A program made the translations under genes and the position numbers. From Anthropogastromicrobium aceti (GTDB lineage: Bacteria > Bacillota > Clostridia > Lachnospirales > Lachnospiraceae): 64,000 nucleotides of DNA. Each line of letters opens with the position of its first letter. Within the stretch, counting starts at the first letter, position 1. The notes beneath the pieces were generated by a model. That model had not been told where the DNA came from. It worked only from the letters and a program-made list of their open reading frames with translations, and did no database searches. Below are positions 42,933-51,378 of the stretch, piece after piece. The stretch is from assembly GCF_025567095.1 (NCBI RefSeq), contig NZ_JAOQJH010000009.1, one strand, 5' to 3'.

Positions 42933-45398
42933 TTATTTCTCGCACACTTCAATGATGGTCTGTGCCTGACGCAGTCCATCTCCGAACGCATGCACACTTA
43001 CTCTTCCTGGCTTGCAATAAAGTTCAAGCATTACGCTTGCACAGCCATGATACAAATGAACGCTATTCTCCTGATATGGCTCATTGCTGCAAATATCGCC
43101 ATTATCAACACCAACTATCTTCGCTGCTCCCTCTACTGCAAAGTGAACCTTGCCGCTCTCACGGAAACACGAATTGCCATTTTCATCAACAGCACGAACT
43201 GTCAGCAATAAGTGCTGTTTCTTCTCTGGTATACCCAAATTTACCATACTTACGCATTCCTTATGATCACACTCCTGGTCAAATGCCAGTGCAACTGCCA
43301 TACCCGGTGTCACCACTTCATGGCGGCAAACTTCCTTACCGTCTTTATAACCAATAGCTGTTACATTTCCCGGTTGCCATGGCAAAAATCCTGTAATGAT
43401 ACTGTTTTTGCACTCAGATGGGCGCGGAATGAAAAACTGCTTTCCATTCAAGAACAAATGAACCTCATCACAATTTGACGCAATCATATACGGAATCAAC
43501 GTCTTTCTGAATTGTGGGAAATGCCAATGATCTGCATAGATTGGACTGTCCCAATGCTCCTTTACTCCTTCATCGTCAAGGGAGTAATCCATAACAGAAA
43601 AATGAACAACAGGTTCTTCACTCCAGATGCTCTTTAACATATAAGCAACTGGACGATACTCATTGTTTGTGCGAATCGGTGCACCACTCCAACCCTTTGC
43701 AGGATACCCCATAGACTCGCCAAGATAATCATATCCTGTCCAGATAAAGCTTCCTATACAATAATCGTACTCAAAAGGAATTGCTGACGGAATCTGTTCT
43801 GTAAAGTTTTGCATTTGATCATAATGACCGCAAAAATATTCATATACCTCGGTTCCTAAAATCAACTTATTTGGAATCTGTTCATGAATCAGCTCATACC
43901 ACTGCTCCTGATAATTACATGAAATGATATCGACAATTTCTGCGATCTTTGCAATGCGGCTGACACGCTCCTTAGCATCGTAAATCTCTGTGTCGCTGAC
44001 TTCGTCAACAAACTGCTGAATATCTTTGATCTTACTCAAATCAACATTGCTCTCCCGCTTAAAATGAGGATTCATTGCATATGTGATTGGACGCGATGAG
44101 TCGAGGCTGCGAACCTTATCGGACAGCTGTTTTAAAATCGCAAGCATAGAATCCTGTCCCTGATTTTCAACTTCATTTCCAACACCCCATATCACGATGC
44201 AGGCGCGGTTACGGTCACGCTTTACCATTGCTTCAACATCTGATTCCCAGTTTTTGTCAAAGTAGCGTCCATACAGTCCGCCCTTCCATTTATCAAAACA
44301 TTCCTCATATACATAAAAGCCCATCTCATCGCACAGATCAAGAAATTCCTCTGAGTAGGTGTGATGTGCTGCACGTATTGCATTGCAGCCAAGCTTCTTT
44401 AAATGAGTAAGACGCTCCCTCCAAATTTCTTTTGTCACAGCTGTTCCAAGGCAGCCTGCCTCTTGATGAAGACATACACCCTTTAACTTAGTCGAAACAC
44501 CATTTACAAGTAGTCCTTTCTTTGTATCAAATATCACCTCTCTAAGACCTATTACAAGTGATACACTATCGCTTTCTGTAGAAACAGTCAAACGATAAAG
44601 ATTCGGATTTTCTGCTGACCAAAGCTTTGCATCTTTAATATAGAAGGTAAGCATTCCATTCGCTCCCTCTGCAATGAAAACTGATTGTTTTGAGTCTTGT
44701 GTAATTGGACACATAATTCCCTGAACAGCACTGCTCTGTCCAGTCTCGACCTGAATGGCGGCAGTGAATTTTGCAGCACTCTCTGTTTCTTTTGAATCCT
44801 TTGCACATTCTGTTTCTGCGATTTTTTCTATTTTGCTATGTACTTGAATATTCCACAAATCAAGATGATTTTCTGGAACAATATGAAGTGTCACGTCGCG
44901 GTAAATTCCGCATCCGCTGTACCAGCGGTCTGCCGGTGAAACAGAATTATCCACACGCATCAACAGCTCATTGTCACCACTCTGCACAGCATCTGTAATA
45001 TCCATCTTAAATGAACTGTAGCCATATTTGTGACTGCCAATTTTCATACCATTTACCCAAAGCACTGCATTTTCATACACACCGCCAAAATAAAGAAGAT
45101 AACGTTTACCTTTCTTCTTTTCCTCAATATTCAGATTCTTCTTATACCAGCCAATTCCCCAGCGGTCACGAAAGCCCTGTGACATTCCATCTTCCATTAC
45201 TTTATTAAATGGCCTGCTTACTGCCCAGTCATGTGGAAGGTCAACTTCTGCAAATTGCAGGTTTTCCAACTCTGTGCGAACATCTTCCCCTGACTGTTTT
45301 CTTTGTAATTCTTTTTTCTTTGCTGTCTTTGCATCAATTGGTATGCATGGCAAAAGTGCAAACTGCCATCCACGATTGATTAGCTTTTCTTCTCTCAT
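42933..45398 (-). CDS. GH2 beta-galactosidase-like glycosidase
   Basis: 821 residues in the LacZ-like order: sugar-binding domain (1-180, LPHDWAVSRPF, GWYKKNL, YFGGVYENAVLWVNG), immunoglobulin-like domain, TIM barrel (about 295-590), then C-terminal sheets. Acid/base E409 is in IWGVGNEVENQG; the nucleophile is probably E517 in LILGTEVYEYF. It is likely to hydrolyse beta-galactosides or related glycosides in the cytoplasm, as there is no signal peptide. First gene of the run GH2, six-hairpin, YjbR-MGMT, DUF436, GH3. Exact sugar (galactose, glucuronate, mannose) is not settled from sequence. Confidence 0.9.
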   Translation of the reverse strand: MREEKLINRGWQFALLPCIPIDAKTAKKKELQRKQSGEDVRTELENLQFAEVDLPHDWAVSRPFNKVMEDGMSQGFRDRWGIGWYKKNLNIEEKKKGKRYLLYFGGVYENAVLWVNGMKIGSHKYGYSSFKMDITDAVQSGDNELLMRVDNSVSPADRWYSGCGIYRDVTLHIVPENHLDLWNIQVHSKIEKIAETECAKDSKETESAAKFTAAIQVETGQSSAVQGIMCPITQDSKQSVFIAEGANGMLTFYIKDAKLWSAENPNLYRLTVSTESDSVSLVIGLREVIFDTKKGLLVNGVSTKLKGVCLHQEAGCLGTAVTKEIWRERLTHLKKLGCNAIRAAHHTYSEEFLDLCDEMGFYVYEECFDKWKGGLYGRYFDKNWESDVEAMVKRDRNRACIVIWGVGNEVENQGQDSMLAILKQLSDKVRSLDSSRPITYAMNPHFKRESNVDLSKIKDIQQFVDEVSDTEIYDAKERVSRIAKIAEIVDIISCNYQEQWYELIHEQIPNKLILGTEVYEYFCGHYDQMQNFTEQIPSAIPFEYDYCIGSFIWTGYDYLGESMGYPAKGWSGAPIRTNNEYRPVAYMLKSIWSEEPVVHFSVMDYSLDDEGVKEHWDSPIYADHWHFPQFRKTLIPYMIASNCDEVHLFLNGKQFFIPRPSECKNSIITGFLPWQPGNVTAIGYKDGKEVCRHEVVTPGMAVALAFDQECDHKECVSMVNLGIPEKKQHLLLTVRAVDENGNSCFRESGKVHFAVEGAAKIVGVDNGDICSNEPYQENSVHLYHGCASVMLELYCKPGRVSVHAFGDGLRQAQTIIEVCEK

Positions 45399-45520
45399 TA
45401 TCCTTCATCTTCCCTTCTGTTTTTAATTTTTGCTAGCATCATTATATAGGAATTTTTATAATATTTCTATAGCCTAAAATTTTGATATTGTGCACTTTTG
45501 ACTATTTTTTCTTATATGCA

Positions 45521-45563
45521 AAAATAGGTGCACAGCCAGATTTTTTCTGACTATACACCTATT
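45521..45563 (-). terminator. Terminator after the GH43 gene
   Basis: AATAGGTG / CACCTATT plus inner AGTCAG / CTGGCT pairing form a long hairpin with an A-rich loop, followed on the minus strand by TTTTTGC. It lies 26 bp past the stop at 45589. Confidence 0.7.
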
Positions 45564-45588
45564 AAACAATTTTATTTATTTTTGATTT

Positions 45589-46494
45589 TTACTCAAACTC
45601 CGCAGTATCCTGATAAATCATTTCAAGTCCATCTTCTGTTTCCTTTAATGGATAAACAACATAGCCAGACTCAAAATATTTGTCACCGTCACCGCCCCAG
45701 CGGTCTCCTACATACAGAAGCTTTCCGTTTACATTTAAAAGGAATGCGGACTGACTGTCATATGTTGTCTCGTCACCGATCTCCTTTAATGAACTCCAGC
45801 GTCCCTCGATTGAATCAGCCCATGCATATTTGCCCTGATTTGGCGCCCATCCGGTACAGAAAGATGAAATCATATAATAATGATATTTTCCCTTAATTAC
45901 AGCTGGTGCCTCACGATACTCGCCCTGCCACAAACTATGAACAAGACAATCTACATTCATATAATCATCTGATAAACGATACACATGAAGATCGGCATTA
46001 TCTCTCGATGCAGAAATAAAATATGCAGTTCCATCCTCTTCCTGATAAAGTGTGCAGTCTCTTGACATATAACCATATGGATTGAAATGACCATGATAAG
46101 TAAAATCACCATCTGGTGTATCACATGTTGCAATAGCAACTGCTGCATCAAGATAATTTTTTCCATTTTCAAAATGAGCCCACATAACAAATTTGTTTGT
46201 CTTCTTATTATATAGTACCTTTGGACGCTCCAGATTTACCTTTTTTCCATCCTCGTTGATCAGCTTTAGCGTAGTACGCACGCGATAGCCTTCCATCTTC
46301 GAATTTGTCGTCAGAATATGATTTCTAAACTCCCAATCTGTCAAATTCTGTGAGCAATAGCAGCTAACATAGAAATTATTTCTTCTATCCTCACCGTACC
46401 AATAATAATAGCCCTCATGGAAAATCATATATCCTCCATGTGCGTGAAGCGGATTTCCCTGTGTATCCTTCCATACAATTCCATTCTTTAACAT
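45589..46494 (-). CDS. GH43 glycosidase (possible beta-1,3-galactanase subfamily)
   Basis: 301 residues of the five-bladed beta-propeller fold. The N-terminal KDTQGNPLHAHGGYMIFHEGYYYWYGEDRRN holds the first acidic residue; MSRDCTLYQEEDGTAYFISAS and YREAPAVIKGKYHYYMISS (catalytic acid Glu) follow. The opening text is close to exo-beta-1,3-galactanases (GH43_24), so a role in arabinogalactan side-chain removal is likely but inferred. No signal peptide. It lies 30 bp after the aminopeptidase gene and before a terminator. Confidence 0.85.
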   Translation of the reverse strand: MLKNGIVWKDTQGNPLHAHGGYMIFHEGYYYWYGEDRRNNFYVSCYCSQNLTDWEFRNHILTTNSKMEGYRVRTTLKLINEDGKKVNLERPKVLYNKKTNKFVMWAHFENGKNYLDAAVAIATCDTPDGDFTYHGHFNPYGYMSRDCTLYQEEDGTAYFISASRDNADLHVYRLSDDYMNVDCLVHSLWQGEYREAPAVIKGKYHYYMISSFCTGWAPNQGKYAWADSIEGRWSSLKEIGDETTYDSQSAFLLNVNGKLLYVGDRWGGDGDKYFESGYVVYPLKETEDGLEMIYQDTAEFE

Positions 46495-46524
46495 CTTTTT
46501 CCCCTCTTTCCTCTTAATTATAAA

Positions 46525-47760
46525 TTAGAATACAAAATTTCCGTGATCAAATACAGTTACTGTACTTCCATCCTGGCAAATACCTTCGATATGCATCTGT
46601 CTTGATCCAAACATGAAATCTACATGAGTCATAGATTTATTTGCACCTGCTGCAGCTAATTCCTCATCTGTCATCTCAGTTCCACCCTTTACATTCATAG
46701 GATAAGCATCCCCTAATGCCAGATGACAAGATGCATTCTCATCAAATAAGGTATTGTAGAATAAAATTCCAGTATTTTTGATTGGAGAGTCATAGCTGAT
46801 CAATGCAACCTCGCCTAAATAGCAGCTTCCTTCATCAAATTCAACAAGACTCTTTAATACATCCTGTTCCTTCTTTGCACCGTAATTAATAACCTTGCCA
46901 TCCTTAAACTCCAGCCAAAAATCTTCAATTAATTTTCCCTGATAGCTAAGAGGCATTGATGCATATACCTTTCCATTTACGCCTGTCTTAAGCGGCATAC
47001 AGAAGTTTTCCTCAGTCGGCATATTCGGGTTGAATAACACACCCTTTGTGGAATACTCACAGCCGCCGCCCCAGATATGATTTTTAACAAGCTCTACTGT
47101 CAAATCAGTTCCAAGCTCATTTGTAAAATGAAGTGCCTTGAAATTATAATCATTTAACATCTTTGAATGACCAAGAATCTCTGCATTATGTTTATTCCAC
47201 TCTTCTACTGGATCATTCTCCTCATTTACACGCACACTCATTAAAATAGCATCCATGAGTGCTTCAACTGCTTCGTCTTCTTTTTTGTCTGGAAATACCT
47301 TATTAGCCCAACCTGCAGATGGCAACGCCACGATACTCCACTGACCGTCATTGTTCATCGTGTATTTCTTTAACGGTGCATTCTTTTTGCTATATGCAGC
47401 CTGAACTCGCTGAATCTTAGTTGGATCAATATCCTTCATTAGCCCAGGCGTATCAGAAATGACATGAAGATAGCAGCATCCTTTTTTATGCTCCCAATCT
47501 GTCATATCGTACTTCCACTGTGGAGTCTCCTCTAACGTCTCTGTGCTTGCATACTGATAATTCATCAGATTATCCTGCTCATCATGCCAGTTTATTTTAA
47601 CATATCCGGCACCAGCCTCATATGCTGCCTTTACACACATTCTTACAAACTCATAATCAGTTACGGATGCACTGATTACAAGCATCTGTCCTGGCTGAAC
47701 ATTTACGCCGCTCACTACTGCCAGCTTTGCGTACTTTTCCATTACTGCCTTACTAGCCAT
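46525..47760 (-). CDS. M29-family metallo-aminopeptidase (AmpS/PepS-like)
   Basis: 411 residues, full family length. The metal-binding residues line up with those of M29 enzymes: E250 (NPNMPTEE), E317 (CYLGEVAL), H346 (ASCHLALGDAY), Y353, H379 and D381 (THVDFMFG). It releases N-terminal amino acids from peptides in the cytoplasm, requiring cobalt, zinc or magnesium. Upstream is a 590-bp stretch with a mobile element; downstream, GH43 follows at 30 bp. Confidence 0.93.
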   Translation of the reverse strand: MASKAVMEKYAKLAVVSGVNVQPGQMLVISASVTDYEFVRMCVKAAYEAGAGYVKINWHDEQDNLMNYQYASTETLEETPQWKYDMTDWEHKKGCCYLHVISDTPGLMKDIDPTKIQRVQAAYSKKNAPLKKYTMNNDGQWSIVALPSAGWANKVFPDKKEDEAVEALMDAILMSVRVNEENDPVEEWNKHNAEILGHSKMLNDYNFKALHFTNELGTDLTVELVKNHIWGGGCEYSTKGVLFNPNMPTEENFCMPLKTGVNGKVYASMPLSYQGKLIEDFWLEFKDGKVINYGAKKEQDVLKSLVEFDEGSCYLGEVALISYDSPIKNTGILFYNTLFDENASCHLALGDAYPMNVKGGTEMTDEELAAAGANKSMTHVDFMFGSRQMHIEGICQDGSTVTVFDHGNFVF

Positions 47761-47879
47761 TTTTTCTAACCTCCCTATTTTGCCTCGTAAAGAGACATTC
47801 GCAATCCATTTTCAGTATACCAGATATAGAAAGAATTTGGAAGATTACAGAAAAATTTTGGAGGAAATTTGTAAACTAT

Positions 47880-48245
47880 GTTACAGTTCATGGATAAGCC
47901 AATATTGCGGCAAAGTCCTAAGGTGAATGGATTTCACGAGCCGGACACTTGAAGCAGGTCTTTCAAAGTAATGTATAATAAGAAAGAACATAAAAGGAGC
48001 CTGCTGAGTTTGAGTTACAGTTTACGCGTCATGCTAGATCTGGACAAATTTCATGCTTGCATAGAAATTTGACAGATCAGCAGGACGAAGTGGACGCCCG
48101 TTCATGAACAAAACAAAGTTGCGAAGCAACGACGCACGGAACGTGCGGTTTCGCGAATGGGTGTCCAGTGAGCTGTAACGAAACTGGTCCGGCGACGAAA
48201 CCATTACACCGAAGGGCTTTCGTAGCATGACGCATGAACTGTAAC
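47880..48245 (+). mobile_element. MITE-like element, copy 2 (366 bp, with nested insertion)
   Basis: Outer ends GTTACAGTTCATG at 47880 and CATGAACTGTAAC ending at 48245. The flanks TAAACTAT (47872-47879) and TAAACTTT (48246-48253) form a 7/8 target duplication. The outer sequence is about 90% the same as copy 1; it is interrupted after CTGCTGAGTTT by a second element (48014-48179). It accounts for most of the gap 47761-48340 and has no coding capacity. Confidence 0.85.
48014..48179 (+). mobile_element. Nested 166-bp second-type element inside copy 2
   Basis: GTTACAGTTTACGCG at the left and CTGTAAC at the right give terminal inverted repeats. The left 23 bp (GTTACAGTT...GCGTCATGCTA) match the inverted right end of the outer element, so both use the same ends. 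The inside is different and highly structured: GATCTGGACAAATTTC / GAAATTTGACAGATC, GGACGCCCGTTC / GAATGGGTGTCC, GTTGCGAAGCAAC. Left flank GAGTTTGA and right flank GAAACTGG replace the single GAGTTTGG of copies 1 and 3. Confidence 0.75.
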
Positions 48246-48276
48246 TAAACTTTCATCATTTTGATAAGAATACGCA

Positions 48277-48307
48277 TTGACTTCAAGTGCCCTTGAAGCA
48301 GTATAAT
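48277..48307 (+). promoter_or_regulatory. Possible promoter of the SDR gene with inverted repeat
   Basis: TTGACT (48277-48282) and TATAAT (48302-48307) are 19 bases apart, long for a sigma-A promoter. Between them CTTCAAG-tgcc-CTTGAAG (48281-48298) is a perfect 7-bp inverted repeat that may be an operator. Confidence 0.5.
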
Positions 48308-48340
48308 AAAGATACCAATTATTGAAAGGATGGATTTTTT

Positions 48341-49078
48341 ATGAAAACAATTTCTCCAAAAGTAAAAACTGCACTCGTAACAGGAACGGATCATGGTGTT
48401 GGATTTTCTCTTGCCAAAAAGCTTCTCTCGCGCGGCTATTTTGTAATCGCAGTTCGTGTAGATGAAACAGAAAAGCAAATTGATGCTTTACAATCTTTAT
48501 ATCCCAATCAAATGGCAATTGTCTGTGCCGATATCGGAAGTGATGAGAGTGTTTTTAAGGCTTCAAATGATATCAAAAACATGACTGATCACATTGACCT
48601 GTTAATCAACTGTGCCGGAATCCTTGGTGACATGAACAAAAATCTCGGTGATGATCTTGACTTTGATGAAATAATGCGCGTGATAAATGTAAATGCCATC
48701 GGCACGCTTCGCGTAACTAATGCTCTTTCTTCGCTTGTATTAAACAGTACTGAAAAAACGATTGTAAACATCTCTTCTGAGGCTGGAAGCATTGCCGATT
48801 GTGAACGCACTGGATGGTTTGGCTATTGTATGTCTAAGGCCGCCAACAACATGCAGTCTGCTCTTGTTCACAATAATATAAGAAAGCTTGGAGGCAAGGT
48901 ATTTGCGATTCATCCAGGTCATGTCGCTACATATATGCGCGGTCATCTTGACACGACTGCAAAGATCACACCAGATGTTTCTGCAGAAGGAATTTTACAT
49001 GTTGTTTTGGATATGCCTCATCCAATTAACTCGCGCCCACTTTATCTGGATTACACAGGAAAAGAACTTCCTTGGTAA
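48341..49078 (+). CDS. Short-chain dehydrogenase/reductase
   Basis: 245 residues, classical SDR. The coenzyme site TGTDHGVGFSLAKKLL is near residues 14-28, D-x-A text CADIGSDES follows, and NCAGILGD (the NNAG-like motif) lies near 88. Catalytic Ser is in NISSEAGS, and Tyr and Lys in WFGYCMSKAANNM. It reduces or oxidises a small alcohol or ketone with NAD(P). RBS AAAGGA. The ThuA-like gene follows at 41 bp and is probably co-transcribed. Substrate unknown; a sugar alcohol or ketone would fit the neighbour. Confidence 0.9.
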   Translation: MKTISPKVKTALVTGTDHGVGFSLAKKLLSRGYFVIAVRVDETEKQIDALQSLYPNQMAIVCADIGSDESVFKASNDIKNMTDHIDLLINCAGILGDMNKNLGDDLDFDEIMRVINVNAIGTLRVTNALSSLVLNSTEKTIVNISSEAGSIADCERTGWFGYCMSKAANNMQSALVHNNIRKLGGKVFAIHPGHVATYMRGHLDTTAKITPDVSAEGILHVVLDMPHPINSRPLYLDYTGKELPW

Positions 49079-49119
49079 GGCAAACATTTATTATAATTAA
49101 CTGAAAGGATAACAAACTT

Positions 49120-49737
49120 ATGAAAAAGAAAATTCTTGTAATAGGAAATTACAATGACGCAATCTATCATGGCTTAGCAGGTGTTGATGAACGCCTGACA
49201 TCCATTTTATCAAACTACGAACTCATTTGTACCGACGATACATCAAAACTTCTTAGCTTAGAAGAAGATCAGATTTCAGGTATCATCTCTTATCTTGATA
49301 TCTGGCAATCAAAGCTTTGTGATGACGAAGCTAACGCTTTCGAGCACTTCGTAGCAAACGGCGGCGGTGCACTTTTACTTCATAATGGAATTAGTATTCA
49401 AAGTCAGGATCGTCTTCTAACACTTGCTGGCGCAAAATTTCTTGGTCATCCACAGCATGAGGTTATACGCTTTGAACCATCAGCTCATCCTGTAACAGAA
49501 AGCTGCAAAAGCTTTTCTCTTGATGAAGAACCTTATCAATTTGAGTTTGTGCCAGATAACAAAGAAATAATCCTTACCTACCAGTACAAAAATCAGAAAT
49601 ATCCTGCCGGATGGTGTAAAAACTCAGGTAAAGGACGTCTGATTTATCTTTGTCCTGGTCACACGCCTGAAATTTTTGACTGCCCACAATATCAGCAGCT
49701 TATCCGCCAAAGTATGGATTGGACGCTTAACAGCTGA
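49120..49737 (+). CDS. ThuA-like domain protein
   Basis: 205 residues of the glutamine-amidotransferase-like ThuA fold: KILVIGNYNDAIYHGL, SGIISYLDIWQSK, FVANGGGALLLHNG and AGWCKNSGKGRLIYLCPGHTPEIFDCPQYQQLI. ThuA proteins are linked to trehalose and other sugar or sugar-acid use (3-keto sugars), with no settled reaction. The typical ALLLHNG block is intact. It follows the SDR gene and may work with it. Function inferred only. Confidence 0.8.
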   Translation: MKKKILVIGNYNDAIYHGLAGVDERLTSILSNYELICTDDTSKLLSLEEDQISGIISYLDIWQSKLCDDEANAFEHFVANGGGALLLHNGISIQSQDRLLTLAGAKFLGHPQHEVIRFEPSAHPVTESCKSFSLDEEPYQFEFVPDNKEIILTYQYKNQKYPAGWCKNSGKGRLIYLCPGHTPEIFDCPQYQQLIRQSMDWTLNS

Positions 49738-49808
49738 AACAGATTAAAATAGATCAAGCGTTTTTCGTCATTTTTGCACAAAAACAGTTTTTTAAATATT
49801 TTCGTCAC

Positions 49809-49837
49809 TTGTAAAGAATATTGTTCCATGATATGAT
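49809..49837 (+). promoter_or_regulatory. Predicted promoter of the NSS transporter gene
   Basis: TTGTAA (49809-49814), 17-base spacer, TATGAT (49832-49837). The start point would be about 40 bases before the ATG at 49886. Confidence 0.6.
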
Positions 49838-49885
49838 AGTTCAAGGTTCTTAACCAATATTACTATTTTATATTAGGGGTGTATT

Positions 49886-51286
49886 ATGCAGCAAAAAAAG
49901 AATAGCTTCAGCGGCTCGATTGGTTTTGTCCTTGCAGCCGCCGGAAGCGCAGTCGGTGTCGGAAATATTTGGCGCTTTCCTTATCTTTGTGCCAAGGATG
50001 GTGGAGGATTATTTTTAATCATTTATCTAGTTTTAGTTCTCACATTCGGTTTCGTCCTTCTGACAACTGATATCGCTATCGGACGAAAAACAAAGAAAAA
50101 TGCACTGAATGCCTATGCCGCAATAAGCAGTAAATGGAAATTTCTTGGATATCTTACTTTCCTTGTTCCAGCACTGATCATGACCTACTACTCTGTAATT
50201 GGAGGCTGGATCGTCAAATATTTAACTGCTTATGTAGTTTCTGGAACCGAGGCTCCTGCACAGGATGGCTATTTTACTTCCTTTATCACATCAAATGCAG
50301 CGCCTATTGTATTTATGTTTATTTTTCTTGCGTTGACTGCATGGGTTGTTTATCTTGGTGTTGAAAAAGGAATTGAAAAGTATTCTCGTATTTTAATGCC
50401 AATTCTGCTTATTTTGATTATCGGTATTGCAATCTTTTCCTTAACGCTTTCTTATGAGACTGAAGATGGCACAGTCCGTACTGGTCTTCATGGTTTAGCA
50501 ATCTACCTGATTCCAAATGTTGAAGGTCTTACTGTTAAGCGTTTTCTGGAGATTTTGCTTGATGCGATGAGTCAGCTTTTCTTCTCCTTAAGTGTTTCTA
50601 TGGGTATCATGATCACCTATGGCTCTTATGTAAAGGATGATGTAAATTTAAGCAAGTCCATCAACCAAATTGAGATCTTTGATACTGGCGTTGCCTTTTT
50701 ATCTGGTCTTATGATCATACCTGCTGTGTTTGTCTTCCTTGGAACTGACGGTATGACCTCTGGTCCTAGTCTGACATTCCTTTCTCTGCCAAAGGTATTT
50801 GCTTCAATGGGAGCTGCCGGTCGTTTTGTTGGAATTGCATTCTTCTTGATGCTTGGCTTTGCCGCACTTACTTCATGTGTCTCTGTTATGGAAACACTAG
50901 TTGCAAACTGCATGGAGCTGTTTCACAAATCAAGGAAGAAAATGTGCGTCATCATAGGCACCTATTCTCTCGTCACCGCAGTTATTATCTGCCTTGGCTA
51001 CAACGTGTTCTATTTTGATTTGAAGCTTCCAAATGGTTCTGTTGGACAGCTGCTTGATTTGGCCGACTATATCAGCAATAGCTTTTTAATGCCGTTCATC
51101 TCGCTGCTTACCAGCATTTTGATTGGCTGGGTTATTGGACCAAAGTGGATTACAGATGAAGTCACAAAAAATGGTGAGTCATTTAAACGCGAAAAACTCT
51201 ATGGAATTTTAATGCGCTATGTCGTTCCTGTTGTAATGTTAGTTCTGTTTTTCATGTCTACCGGACTGTGGGATATCATTTTTTAA
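49886..51286 (+). CDS. Neurotransmitter:sodium symporter (NSS) family transporter
   Basis: 466 residues with about eleven to twelve helices. The N-terminal signature GSIGFVLAAAGSAVGVGNIWRFPYLCAKDGGGLFLIIYL is the LeuT-type unwound TM1 with sodium and substrate sites. Later marks include YYSVIGGWIVKY, GISQLFFSLSVSMGIMITYGSYV (TM6) and LTSCVSVMETLVA. It imports an amino acid or similar compound using Na+ gradients. The substrate cannot be read from the sequence. It has its own promoter and terminator. RBS is TAGGGGTG. Confidence 0.93.
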   Translation: MQQKKNSFSGSIGFVLAAAGSAVGVGNIWRFPYLCAKDGGGLFLIIYLVLVLTFGFVLLTTDIAIGRKTKKNALNAYAAISSKWKFLGYLTFLVPALIMTYYSVIGGWIVKYLTAYVVSGTEAPAQDGYFTSFITSNAAPIVFMFIFLALTAWVVYLGVEKGIEKYSRILMPILLILIIGIAIFSLTLSYETEDGTVRTGLHGLAIYLIPNVEGLTVKRFLEILLDAMSQLFFSLSVSMGIMITYGSYVKDDVNLSKSINQIEIFDTGVAFLSGLMIIPAVFVFLGTDGMTSGPSLTFLSLPKVFASMGAAGRFVGIAFFLMLGFAALTSCVSVMETLVANCMELFHKSRKKMCVIIGTYSLVTAVIICLGYNVFYFDLKLPNGSVGQLLDLADYISNSFLMPFISLLTSILIGWVIGPKWITDEVTKNGESFKREKLYGILMRYVVPVVMLVLFFMSTGLWDIIF

Positions 51287-51310
51287 TAAAGCAAACTTCT
51301 TTGTATAATT

Positions 51311-51343
51311 AAGAGGATATGAGAAAATTACTCATATCCTCTT
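51311..51343. terminator. Terminator between the NSS transporter and aspA
   Basis: AAGAGGATATGAG / CTCATATCCTCTT, a 13-bp perfect stem with a 7-base loop, followed by TTT on the plus strand. It may also serve the convergent aspA. Confidence 0.75.
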
Positions 51344-51378
51344 TAAAAATCTCAATATTTAATTTGTAGGTGAAGAGT

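Noticed and set aside
48034..48228. 64-codon minus-strand frame in the nested element
   Set aside because: Lies inside repeat and hairpin sequence; no ribosome site and no conservation with other copies.
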